The notes below the pieces were generated by a model. That model did not search any database. It saw only the letters and a program-made list of their open reading frames with translations, and was not told the DNA's origin. This document shows positions 32,710 through 40,666 of a DNA stretch of 64,000 nt, piece after piece (positions within the stretch are counted from its first letter, which is position 1; the number at the start of each line of letters is the position of its first letter). The DNA comes from Pseudothermotoga sp. (GTDB taxonomy: Bacteria; Thermotogota; Thermotogae; Thermotogales; DSM-5069). The stretch lies in contig DOKY01000036.1 of the NCBI GenBank assembly GCA_003510135.1, forward strand, positions 1 through 64,000, in the 5' to 3' direction. Position numbers and translations under genes: made by a program.

Positions 32710-32722
32710 CTTCTGACCCTCC

Positions 32723-32995
32723 TCACTGCTGTTGTGGAACGACTTTGACGTACTTTCTGTTCCTTCTCGTGTAGAACTTCACAAGCCCATCTTTGAGAGC
32801 GAACAGTGTGAAATCCCTGCCGCAGCCCACGTTCTCTCCCGGATGTATTTTGGTTCCTCTCTGCCTCACCAGTATGTTTCCGGCCTTCACGACTTGTCCA
32901 TCGCCGACTTTCACACCGAGGTACTTAGGCTTGCTGTCTCTGTTCCCTATAGAACCGCTCTTTCTATGACCGAACAATTGTATGTCGATCCTCAT
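32723..32995 (-). CDS. rpmA: 50S ribosomal protein L27 with N-terminal propeptide
   Basis: 90 residues. The N-terminus reads MRIDIQLFGHRKSG: eight extra residues ending in Leu-Phe precede the functional tail, as in Firmicutes L27, where the protease Prp cleaves after Phe. Mature L27 would start GHRKSG, whose tail reaches the peptidyl-transferase centre. The prp gene lies just upstream and overlaps by 32 nt. ATG 32995 is preceded by GGAGGTGA. Confidence 0.97.
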   Translation of the reverse strand: MRIDIQLFGHRKSGSIGNRDSKPKYLGVKVGDGQVVKAGNILVRQRGTKIHPGENVGCGRDFTLFALKDGLVKFYTRRNRKYVKVVPQQQ

Positions 32996-33299
32996 CAACC
33001 TTCACCTCCACGGACAGGTTTCGTGGATACTGTGATCTGATATCCTCGACGCTTTCGTAAAGCTCTTCGACCAGAAGATCAGACAGCTCGTTGGGGCAGG
33101 GTATCTGCACGTTCAGTCGAGCGTGTTTTTTCTCAACGATTGCTCCACAACGCTTTGCCAGTATACGCGCCGTGTGTTGTGCGAGCGTGCTCACCGCAGC
33201 ACAAACGATATCCTTGCCCTTCACGTCGAACCCACTGTGACCCTCGAAAGAGAATGAGACGTAACGGCCATTGGTCGACGAAAAGCTCGCCTTTATCAC
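32964..33299 (-). CDS. prp: Ribosomal-processing cysteine protease Prp
   Basis: 111 residues. Catalytic His and Cys are in FEGHSGFDVKGKDIVCAAVS, the signature of the YsxB/Prp family. It removes the N-terminal extension of L27, and the adjacent L27 indeed has such an extension. The GTG start overlaps the rplU stop (GTGA) and its end overlaps rpmA, giving the conserved order rplU-prp-rpmA. Confidence 0.95.
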   Translation of the reverse strand: MIKASFSSTNGRYVSFSFEGHSGFDVKGKDIVCAAVSTLAQHTARILAKRCGAIVEKKHARLNVQIPCPNELSDLLVEELYESVEDIRSQYPRNLSVEVKVDEDRHTIVRS

Positions 33300-33619
33300 G
33301 AGCTTTCACCAAGATCGATTCTGTCGATCTTGACCAGGGTGTACCACTGCCTGTGGCCTCTTCTCCTCCTTACGTTCTTCTTCGGTCGGTACCTTATGGA
33401 CATGACCTTCCTGGCTTTCTCGTGCTTGAGTACCGTGGCTTTGACGCTGCAACCTTCCAGGTAGGGTTGACCTATCTTGACGCCCTGATCAGTAGAGATA
33501 TGCACCACGCGGTCAAAGACGACCGCCTCACCTTCTGCCTGTGGAAGTTTTTCCACAGCTACCACGTCGCCTTCAGCGACTCGGTACTGCTTTCCGCCGG
33601 TCTCAATGATAGCGTACAC
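33296..33619 (-). CDS. rplU: 50S ribosomal protein L21
   Basis: 107 residues; YAIIETGGKQYRV at the N-terminus and RPKKNVRRRRGHRQWYTLVKI at the C-terminus. GTG 33619 lies 7 nt after GGAGG. The frame is open 25 codons further upstream but that segment is the structured leader, not protein. First gene of the operon. Confidence 0.97.
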   Translation of the reverse strand: MYAIIETGGKQYRVAEGDVVAVEKLPQAEGEAVVFDRVVHISTDQGVKIGQPYLEGCSVKATVLKHEKARKVMSIRYRPKKNVRRRRGHRQWYTLVKIDRIDLGESS

Positions 33620-33641
33620 GATCGCACCTCCTTGGTAAACA

Positions 33642-33705
33642 GGCACTGAAAAACGTAGTTCCAGACTCGTGGAACCTTTTTCAACGTTTTTCACGTGCCG
33701 AGTCT
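33642..33705 (-). promoter_or_regulatory. Structured, possibly pseudoknotted leader of the rplU operon
   Basis: On the minus strand an outer stem of 15 bp with one bulge (GGCAC-g-TGAAAAACGT at 33699-33684 with ACGTTTTTCAGTGCC at 33656-33642) encloses an inner stem GTTCC/GGAAC. The 8-nt apical loop contains CGAGTCT, exactly complementary to AGACTCG lying immediately 5' of the outer stem, so a pseudoknot or alternative pairing of 6-7 bp can form. The structure ends about 10 nt before the rplU ribosome binding site. Ribosomal-protein autoregulation through such leaders is known in other bacteria. Confidence 0.65.
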
Positions 33706-33724
33706 CTGTTCAGCGTAGATATTC

Positions 33725-33730
33725 TATCAC
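33725..33730 (-). promoter_or_regulatory. Possible -10 box of the rplU operon
   Basis: TAGAAT on the minus strand at about 33722-33727 lies just upstream of the leader structure. The -35 at suitable spacing is weak, so confidence is low. Confidence 0.3.
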
Positions 33731-33835
33731 CTTCGGCATTAAGGTTTAGAAAATAAAACTTTACACGAACATTCCCTGCAGAAAATGTTGAGAAACGTTA
33801 CGGCCTGCCCACTTCGAAAAATATGAAAGTACAAC

Positions 33836-33864
33836 TTGAAAAATCTGAAGAAATGGTTTACAAT
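33836..33864 (+). promoter_or_regulatory. Promoter of the membrane protein / YvlB-like operon
   Basis: TTGAAA (33836-33841) and TACAAT (33859-33864) are separated by exactly 17 nt. It repeats the arrangement seen at the tRNA-Val promoter and would give a very short 5' leader before the ATG at 33882. Confidence 0.75.
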
Positions 33865-33881
33865 TTTTGTGAGGTGGTTCT

Positions 33882-34403
33882 ATGCTGTTGGCTGTGGTCC
33901 TGATCCTAGCGGGTCTTGGTCTGATAATCTTCGGTGCCAGGGTATTCTTCGGTGTGCTGTTTTTAGCCTCTGGGATCTATCTAATAGCTTGCTTCTTGAA
34001 CATCAAGTTGAAGTGTAAAAAGAGGCGAGAACAGGAGCTTTCTTTCCTGAGGGAACAGTTGAAAGGCAAGCTCAACGAAGAGGACCTGGAATGGGTTACG
34101 AGCTTTCTCACGGCCCCGATCGGTAGAAAATTCATCATCTGGGTCCAGGAGAGAAAAGAGAACGCGAACGTCAGGATCTCTATACCTGTTTCGCTTGTGA
34201 TGCTCTTGAGGCCTTTTTTGAATTCGCTCACACCGCTGCTGATGAAGTACCTCGACAAGAAGGTGCCGTTTTCTCTGTCGAAAGACGATCTCAACATGAT
34301 AATCAAGCTGTTGAATTCCTGTCTTGACGAGATCTCAACTTACAGGGGAGATTTCTTACACATCGAAACTCAGGACGCCACGATCAGGATCGGTTTGATG
34401 TGA
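33882..34403 (+). CDS. Membrane-anchored protein of unknown function
   Basis: 173 residues. Two hydrophobic segments occupy residues 1-40 and are followed by a basic stretch (KLKCKKRREQE), so most of the protein faces the cytoplasm. The C-terminal half (VRISIPVSLVMLLRPFLNSLTPLLMKYL ... LHIETQDATIRIGL) resembles the C-terminal half of the next gene product in design: amphipathic helix region then a short strand pair. This suggests a shared fold or interaction. I do not recognise a named family. Confidence 0.7.
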   Translation: MLLAVVLILAGLGLIIFGARVFFGVLFLASGIYLIACFLNIKLKCKKRREQELSFLREQLKGKLNEEDLEWVTSFLTAPIGRKFIIWVQERKENANVRISIPVSLVMLLRPFLNSLTPLLMKYLDKKVPFSLSKDDLNMIIKLLNSCLDEISTYRGDFLHIETQDATIRIGLM

Positions 34404-34417
34404 AAGGAGGATGAAAA

Positions 34418-34798
34418 ATGAGGGAAGAACTTCTCAAGCTTTTTAGACTGGTTAAGGATGGAAAGTTGAGCCCAGAAGAAGCGCTGGAAATAGCAGAAAC
34501 GGTTGGTGTTTTCTCTCAGCCTCAGCAGCCAACGAAGGAAGGAACGTCTACTAAGAAGATGCTCTACGTTCAGATCAGGAACCCTGAGGGAGAAAAGGTC
34601 GACGTGAAGATACCCCTGAGCATGGCACAGCTTCTGAAACTCACTTTGCCTGCGTTGAAGGATAGGCTACCGGGTGTCGACCTGGAAACGGTTTCGAAAC
34701 AGATCGATCAGGCCTTAGGAAGTCTTCAAGAACTGGAAGGAGACATCGTGAACATATCAAGCGAGGATGGGACAATCGTTCGCCTGTTCATCGGCTGA
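34418..34798 (+). CDS. Small soluble protein with YvlB/LiaX-type N-terminal helix pair
   Basis: 126 residues. The N-terminus LLKLFRLVKDGKLSPEEALEIAE matches the SHOCT-like helical domain seen at the start of YvlB/LiaX envelope-stress proteins. The C-terminal half (VKIPLSMAQLLKLTLPALKDRL ... GDIVNISSEDGTIVRLFIG) parallels the preceding membrane protein. GGAGG precedes the ATG. Cotranscription with the membrane protein (14-nt gap) suggests a small envelope-stress or sensory module; this is inference. Confidence 0.65.
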   Translation: MREELLKLFRLVKDGKLSPEEALEIAETVGVFSQPQQPTKEGTSTKKMLYVQIRNPEGEKVDVKIPLSMAQLLKLTLPALKDRLPGVDLETVSKQIDQALGSLQELEGDIVNISSEDGTIVRLFIG

Positions 34799-34841
34799 TG
34801 CTGTGGTAAAATTTCCTGAGCAGAGAACGCTGGAGGTGCTG

Positions 34842-37436
34842 ATGGACATGGATCTTGGTACTCGTTACACTCCCGAAGCGATCGAAAGAAAATGGTACGA
34901 TTTCTGGCTGAAAAAAGGCTACTTTACTCCAACTGGAGTCGGGGAACCGTTCGTGATAGTCATTCCACCTCCCAACATCACCGGGCGTATCCACATGGGA
35001 CACGCCCTCAACATAACTTTGCAGGACATTCTCGTTCGCTACAAGAGAATGAGAGGTTACGACACACTCTGGCTCCCAGGGGAAGACCACGCGGGAATAG
35101 CCACACAGAACGCCGTCGAGAGACATCTGGCTTCGCAAGGTCTGACTCGTGAAGGACTCGGCAGAGAAAAGTTCCTCGAGATCGTCTGGGAGTGGGCGAA
35201 TAAGTACAGAAGAGAGATCAGACAACAGATGGAAACGCTCGGTGCGTCTGTGGACTGGAGCAGGGAGAGATTCACACTCGACGAAGGCCTTTCGCGCGCG
35301 GTTCGAAAAGTGTTTGTAGAGCTCTACAAGAAGGGTTTGATATACAGGGGGAAGTACATGGTGAACTGGTGCCCCAGATGCAAGACGGTGCTCGCAGACG
35401 ATGAGGTTGAACACGAAGAAACCCAGGGAAAGCTCTACTACGTCAGATACCCGCTTTTGGATTCATCTGGTTATATAGTGGTGGCCACAACACGGCCGGA
35501 AACAATGCTCGGCGATACCGCCATTGCCGTCAACCCGAAGGACGATAGGTACAAACACCTGGTTGGAAAAAGGGCCATCTTACCGCTCGTAAACCGCGAG
35601 CTGCAGATTGTGGCTGACGAATACGTTGATCCAGAATTTGGCACCGGTGCAGTAAAGATCACACCGGCCCATGATCCGAACGATTTCGAAGTTGCGAAAC
35701 GTCACGAACTGCCCATGGTTGACATCTTTGATGACAATGCGGTGGTGAACGAAAACGGCGGAAAGTACAGAGGTCTGGACAGGTACAGAGCCAGAGAGGC
35801 CATCGTTGCGGACCTCCAAGCCGAAGGTTATCTTCTGAAAGTCGAGAACATCACGCACTCTGTGGGGCACTGTTACAGATGCGAAACAGCCGTGGAACCA
35901 AGACTGATGGATCAGTGGTTCGTCCGTATGAAGCCGTTAGCGAAAAAGGCCATAGAAGCTGTTGAAACTGGCGAGGTGAAGTTCGTTCCCGAAAGATGGA
36001 AGAAGGTCTATCTGCACTGGATGTACAACGTGAGGGATTGGTGCATAAGTAGACAGTTGTGGTGGGGCCACAGGATACCCGTCTGGTACTGTGAAGACTG
36101 CGGACAGACGATGGTTGAAGAGGAGGAACCTGAGCGCTGTTCGAGCTGTGGCTCGGCGAATTTGAAGCAGGATGAAGACGTGCTCGATACGTGGTTTTCT
36201 TCCGCTCTCTGGCCTTTCTCCACTCTCGGTTGGCCGGAGGAAACAGAAGATCTGAAGAGATATTATCCCACTTCGGTTTTAGTGACGGGCTTCGACATCA
36301 TCTTCTTCTGGGTTGCTCGGATGATCATGATGGGTTATCAGTTCATGGGGGAAAAACCTTTCAGCCACGTTTACATCCATCAACTCATACGCGACAAGTA
36401 TGGACGCAAGATGAGCAAATCCCTTGGCAACGGCATCGATCCGATAGAAATGGCTGAAAAGTACGGGACCGATCCGGTCAGGTTCACGCTCGCCATCCTC
36501 GCAGCACAGGGCGTTGACATAAAGCTGGACGAGAAATACTTCGACACTTACAAGAAGTTTGCAAACAAGATTTGGAACGCCACCAGGTTCGTCCTCATGA
36601 ACCTCGAGGGGTTCGAACCCGTTAGTCTGGACGGGCTCGACACCGCGGACAGATGGATTCTGTCTCGGCTTCAGAGAACAATTCAGGCAGTCACAAACGC
36701 TCTGGAAAACTACGATTTCAACGTGGCGGCGAAAGCACTCTATGACTTCTTCTGGGACGAATTCTGCGACTGGTACATAGAATGTGCGAAACCAAGACTG
36801 TCTTCGGATGCCAGGAGCATCGTCCAGAACGTGCTCGTCAAGGTGCTCGACGTGAGTTTCAGGTTGCTGCACCCGTTCATGCCTTTCCTGTCGGAGGAAC
36901 TCTGGCAACGCCTTCCTATCGCCAGAGAGTCGATCGTGATCGCACCGTGGCCTGAGTTCGAGGAAAACTTCCTGAACGATGAAGCCGAAGGAGCCTTCTC
37001 GATGATCCAGCAGATTGTCAGAGGTGTCAGGAACATACGGGCCGAACTGAACATACCTGCTAAACAAGCAGTAAAACTTTTCGTCGTTGGAAGAACGCTC
37101 TTGGATGAGGAAGCACTGTACGTGAAGCATCTCGCATTCGTTGAAGACATCGTCTACACAGAGAGAAAACCTCAACTCTGTGCCACAGCCTTTATTTCGA
37201 GCGATTTACACGTGTACGTGAACGTGGAAGGTATGAATATCGAAGAAGAGATGAAGAGACTCGAGAAAAACATTTCGAAGCTCGAACAAGATAGAGAATG
37301 GTTGCTGAAAAAACTTTCGGACGAAAACTTCCTGACACGCGCGCCGGAGGACGCTGTGAACGAAGCAAAGCAAAAGCTGTCGCAAACAGACGAAAGATTG
37401 AAGATCCTCAGACAGATTTTGGAGGATCTGTCATGA
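34842..37436 (+). CDS. valS: Valyl-tRNA synthetase
   Basis: Class I enzyme, 864 residues. The HIGH motif appears as HMGH in PPPNITGRIHMGHALN, and KMSKS in GRKMSKSLGNGIDP. A zinc-ribbon-like segment (CEDCGQTM ... CSSCGSANL), editing domain and a C-terminal coiled-coil arm are present. ATG 34842 follows GGAGGTG; the 25 codons upstream overlap the previous gene and are not coding. Its start lies 43 nt after the YvlB-like gene, and it overlaps folC by 4 nt (ATGA). I see no T-box in front. Confidence 0.96.
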   Translation: MDMDLGTRYTPEAIERKWYDFWLKKGYFTPTGVGEPFVIVIPPPNITGRIHMGHALNITLQDILVRYKRMRGYDTLWLPGEDHAGIATQNAVERHLASQGLTREGLGREKFLEIVWEWANKYRREIRQQMETLGASVDWSRERFTLDEGLSRAVRKVFVELYKKGLIYRGKYMVNWCPRCKTVLADDEVEHEETQGKLYYVRYPLLDSSGYIVVATTRPETMLGDTAIAVNPKDDRYKHLVGKRAILPLVNRELQIVADEYVDPEFGTGAVKITPAHDPNDFEVAKRHELPMVDIFDDNAVVNENGGKYRGLDRYRAREAIVADLQAEGYLLKVENITHSVGHCYRCETAVEPRLMDQWFVRMKPLAKKAIEAVETGEVKFVPERWKKVYLHWMYNVRDWCISRQLWWGHRIPVWYCEDCGQTMVEEEEPERCSSCGSANLKQDEDVLDTWFSSALWPFSTLGWPEETEDLKRYYPTSVLVTGFDIIFFWVARMIMMGYQFMGEKPFSHVYIHQLIRDKYGRKMSKSLGNGIDPIEMAEKYGTDPVRFTLAILAAQGVDIKLDEKYFDTYKKFANKIWNATRFVLMNLEGFEPVSLDGLDTADRWILSRLQRTIQAVTNALENYDFNVAAKALYDFFWDEFCDWYIECAKPRLSSDARSIVQNVLVKVLDVSFRLLHPFMPFLSEELWQRLPIARESIVIAPWPEFEENFLNDEAEGAFSMIQQIVRGVRNIRAELNIPAKQAVKLFVVGRTLLDEEALYVKHLAFVEDIVYTERKPQLCATAFISSDLHVYVNVEGMNIEEEMKRLEKNISKLEQDREWLLKKLSDENFLTRAPEDAVNEAKQKLSQTDERLKILRQILEDLS

Positions 37437-38755
37437 CTTATCTTGAGATGCTTGAATACATTTACAAAGAGAGACCTTCAGGTAAGATCACGCTGGGACT
37501 TGAGCGAATCGTGGAGCTGTGCGAGCTTCTGGGCAATCCGCAGTGCAGTTTCCGCAGTGTTCATGTCACCGGCACCAACGGTAAAGGTTCGGTAACAAAG
37601 CTGCTGAGTAACTTATTGATCGAGCACGGTTTCCAGACTGGTGGTTACTACTCACCGCATTTGTCGAGCTTCAAAGAGAGAATTCTTGTGAACGAAGAGT
37701 TTGTGCCGGACGAGCTGTATCTGGAATGTTTCAGGGAAGTTCAAAAATTTGCAGAGCAGATGGATCAGAAAGGAGAGACACACAAACCCAGCTTCTTTGA
37801 ATTCACGACTGCGATGGCCTTTTGCATCTTTGAACGAATGAAGGTAAGAACGAGTGCGATAGAGGTTGGTCTCGGTGGGAGATTCGATGCGACGAACGTT
37901 CTCAAGAGCGATGTGGCCGTCATCGTCACTGTAGGTTACGATCACATGCACATCCTCGGTGACACGCTCGAGAAAATCGCTTTCGAGAAGGCCGGCATCA
38001 TAAAGGATTCGATCCCAACTGTTTGCGGCGAGACCAAACCTGGGCCCGTCGAGGTGATAAAGAAAGTCTGCGAGGAGAAGAAGAGTGAGCTCCATCTTCT
38101 GAACCGGGACTTCATTTATGAGAACACGGAGATGAAGCTCAACGAAAACAGGTTCGATTTCAGAGGTCAGAGAGAGTTCAAAAGGCTTGAACTCACGCTG
38201 AACGGTGAACATCAGTTTTTGAACGCTGCTGTCGCGCTTGAGGCGTTCTTGTTGTTCGCGGACCGGATGGGTTTCGAGGTGAAAGAAGAGGCTGTTCGAA
38301 AGGCACTCAAGAAAACAACTCATCCAGGCAGGTTCGAAGTCGTTGGTGAGAGACCGAGGTACATTTTCGACGGTGCACACAACGCGTCGGCCGCAACGAG
38401 TTTGAGAAAGGCCATAAACACGTATTTCAAGGGCGAGAAGCTGGCGGGTTTGGTGGGCATACTGGATGACAAGGACAAAGCTGGCGTTCTGTCACAGATC
38501 GCCCCTTTGTTCGAGAGGCTGATCGTTACACGGCCAGTTTCCCACCGCGCTGTGAATCCACAGGAGACGTATGAGATAGCAAAAAGATACAACGACAGCG
38601 TTTCCTTCGAACCCGACCCCATAAAGGCTTTGGAAACACTAAAAGAAGAGGGCTGGCCGACGATAATAATCACGGGCTCCCTGTATCTGGTGGGTTACGT
38701 GAGAGACTACGTTCTGGATGGCAAACTCGAACCAGAATGGGCGATCGCGGGGTGA
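37433..38755 (+). CDS. folC: Folylpolyglutamate/dihydrofolate synthase
   Basis: Adds glutamate residues to folates; 440 residues. The ATP loop is HVTGTNGKGSV and the Mur-ligase-like centre contains SPHLSSFKERI, EVGLGGRFDATNV and HPGRFEVV ... FDGAHNASAA. ATG 37433 overlaps the valS stop. The polyglutamylated folate it makes is the acceptor for the glycine cleavage system elsewhere in the window. Confidence 0.95.
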   Translation: MTYLEMLEYIYKERPSGKITLGLERIVELCELLGNPQCSFRSVHVTGTNGKGSVTKLLSNLLIEHGFQTGGYYSPHLSSFKERILVNEEFVPDELYLECFREVQKFAEQMDQKGETHKPSFFEFTTAMAFCIFERMKVRTSAIEVGLGGRFDATNVLKSDVAVIVTVGYDHMHILGDTLEKIAFEKAGIIKDSIPTVCGETKPGPVEVIKKVCEEKKSELHLLNRDFIYENTEMKLNENRFDFRGQREFKRLELTLNGEHQFLNAAVALEAFLLFADRMGFEVKEEAVRKALKKTTHPGRFEVVGERPRYIFDGAHNASAATSLRKAINTYFKGEKLAGLVGILDDKDKAGVLSQIAPLFERLIVTRPVSHRAVNPQETYEIAKRYNDSVSFEPDPIKALETLKEEGWPTIIITGSLYLVGYVRDYVLDGKLEPEWAIAG

Positions 38756-38759
38756 GCCC

Positions 38760-39326
38760 TTGCTCGCTGCAGTTTACGGAGAAGTTGAGGGGATAAAAGG
38801 AAACGTCGTACTGTTGCGTGTGGCAGATTTCGTTTTCGAGATTCACTGCGACAGCAAAACTGCACAATCACTCAAGGCTGGTGAAAGGGTCAGACTCCAC
38901 ACACATCTCGAGTTCAACCAGGACGGGTTCACACTCTACGGATTTCTCGAGGAAGAGAAGCTGGAGGTGTTTGAGAAAATCACCAGGGTCTCAAAAGTGG
39001 GTCACAGAACGGCTCTGAAGATCCTTTCTTCGGTCGAGCCCGACGAGTTCGTTTACATGATCAAAAGTAGCGACATCGAAAGACTGTCTCAGGTACCCGG
39101 AGTCGGGAGGAAGACGGCGGAAAGGCTCGTCTCGGAACTGAAGGACGATGAATTTTCAGTCGCTTTTGCGCTGAACAGAGAGTACCTCGACGCAGTTGAG
39201 GCCCTGACGGTGCTAGGTTTTCCGAGATCCGAAGCCCGAGACGCGGTGAGAAAGGTTTTCAAACCGAGCATGAGTGCCGAACAAATTGTCAAAGAGGCGC
39301 TGAGACTGCTCGCTAAGAAGGTGTGA
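38760..39326 (+). CDS. ruvA: Holliday junction branch migration protein RuvA
   Basis: 188 residues: OB domain starting LAAVYGEVEGIKGNVVLL, tandem helix-hairpin-helix motifs (SKVGHRTALKILS; SQVPGVGRKTAERLVSELKD) and the C-terminal UBA-like domain III. TTG 38760 is chosen: GGGGTGA is just upstream and the protein then begins at the family's usual point; an ATG 42 nt upstream lies within folC. RuvB is not in the window. Confidence 0.95.
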   Translation: MLAAVYGEVEGIKGNVVLLRVADFVFEIHCDSKTAQSLKAGERVRLHTHLEFNQDGFTLYGFLEEEKLEVFEKITRVSKVGHRTALKILSSVEPDEFVYMIKSSDIERLSQVPGVGRKTAERLVSELKDDEFSVAFALNREYLDAVEALTVLGFPRSEARDAVRKVFKPSMSAEQIVKEALRLLAKKV

Positions 39327-39328
39327 GC

Positions 39329-39808
39329 ATGCTTGAGTCTGTGTCGAACCCAACGCTCGGTTATAGACTCGATCCTGGGGAACTGGGTTTGTGGAATACT
39401 GCTTCGGCCAGCCGAAGCATTTTGCGCGTGCTCACTCAGGAGATCAGCAACTGGCTTTATTTCAAGCGAAAGGTTGAACGAGAAGGCGGAGTCATCATAC
39501 AAGGTGGCATCAGTCTCGATCTGAGAAAGAAGGGTTCTTTCCTTGCAGCGGTAGCGGGCAGGACTACCGTCTGGGTGTACTATCCCGGTGAGAGAACGCA
39601 AAACGACGTGGCTGCAGACAACCAGTACAAACAGCACATACAGGAAAAAATTAGGGAACTCGAAAACCAGCTGACTTTCGCAACACCAGAAGAAAGAGAG
39701 AAACTGGAGCAGCAGATCCAGCTGCTCAGGATGGCTATGAACCTGCCACTCCAGCTCGTTCAGATGCTGCTCGAACCCATGGGACTATTTCTCAACGCGA
39801 TCGTCTGA
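39329..39808 (+). CDS. Unknown protein following ruvA
   Basis: 159 residues. The first half is beta-rich (GGVIIQGGISLDLRKKGSF, AGRTTVWVYYPG), then a Glu/Gln-rich helical stretch of about 35 residues (QEKIRELENQLTFATPEERE) likely forms a coiled coil. The end is hydrophobic. No signal peptide or catalytic motif is seen. AAGGTG precedes ATG 39329; a GTG two codons earlier overlaps the ruvA stop. Its 3' end overlaps the convergent HD-GYP gene by 24 nt. I do not recognise the family. Confidence 0.7.
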   Translation: MLESVSNPTLGYRLDPGELGLWNTASASRSILRVLTQEISNWLYFKRKVEREGGVIIQGGISLDLRKKGSFLAAVAGRTTVWVYYPGERTQNDVAADNQYKQHIQEKIRELENQLTFATPEEREKLEQQIQLLRMAMNLPLQLVQMLLEPMGLFLNAIV

Positions 39809-40663
39809 ACCTTTCTTCTCCATCATCCTGAGAAAGACTTCAACCAACTTTGGATCGAACATCTTTCCACTCTGAACCTTTATCATTTCGAGAGCTTCCT
39901 GTTTTGTTTTTGGACCCGTGCCCCATTCGGAGGTCACAAAATGAGTGAGCTCGTCAAAGTAATCACAAATGGCTATGATTCTCGCAAACAGCGGTATCTC
40001 TTCTCCCTTCAGCCCATCTGGATAACCTTTTCCGTCCCACCGTTCGTGGTGCGACCTCACCGCGGGAACAACGTCCCAGAGGTACTCGATCGACGATAGA
40101 TAGATCGCACCCATCACAGTGTGATCCTGTGGCATGTTTTCGAAGATTCTGATCCGTGTCGGCGTGTACATCATGAGCTGCTCGATGCCTATCTTACCAA
40201 CATCATGAAGCATCGCTGATTCTTTCAAAAGTTCCTGTTCCTTTTCGTTCAGGTCCAGTTCTTTTCCCATCTCCACACACAGACGCGTGACCCTTTGGGA
40301 ATGGCTGAAACCCTGTTTGTCTTCCACCTCCATCAACACGACCATCGCCTGTAAGATTCCGCTGACCAGTTTTCGTGCGAACCTGTAGCTGGTGAAAGCC
40401 GCTCTGCTGTCTTCTCTGTCCACGTAAGATTTCACGAAGGCCCAGATCGAATCGTGGACGCCTGGCTCGTTCACGAATCGCGCCACGATCTTTCCAGAGT
40501 CGTACAGTTCCACGAAATCATCCCGAACGACCAGTTGCGGTGACAGATCCTGCCGGAACGTATCGGTTATGAACAAACTGTTGGACAACGGTTCCTCTGC
40601 GGAACAGAGTTTCTCGAATCGTTCAATCAAGGCGTCCTTCTCTTTCAGCACCACGCACACCAT
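39785..40663 (-). CDS. HD-GYP domain phosphodiesterase
   Basis: 292 residues. The C-terminal half is a full HD-GYP domain: SAMLHDVGKIGIEQLM, HHERWDGKGYPDGLKGEEIP and ARIIAICDYFDELT. Such enzymes hydrolyse cyclic di-GMP to GMP. The N-terminal 95 residues are an unrecognised putative sensor. GAGGGATGAAAG precedes ATG 40663. It starts 3 nt after thrS, so a second-messenger enzyme is cotranscribed with a tRNA synthetase. It may oppose the GGDEF cyclase at 2.8 kb. Confidence 0.88.
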   Translation of the reverse strand: MVCVVLKEKDALIERFEKLCSAEEPLSNSLFITDTFRQDLSPQLVVRDDFVELYDSGKIVARFVNEPGVHDSIWAFVKSYVDREDSRAAFTSYRFARKLVSGILQAMVVLMEVEDKQGFSHSQRVTRLCVEMGKELDLNEKEQELLKESAMLHDVGKIGIEQLMMYTPTRIRIFENMPQDHTVMGAIYLSSIEYLWDVVPAVRSHHERWDGKGYPDGLKGEEIPLFARIIAICDYFDELTHFVTSEWGTGPKTKQEALEMIKVQSGKMFDPKLVEVFLRMMEKKGSDDRVEK

Positions 40664-40666
40664 CTT

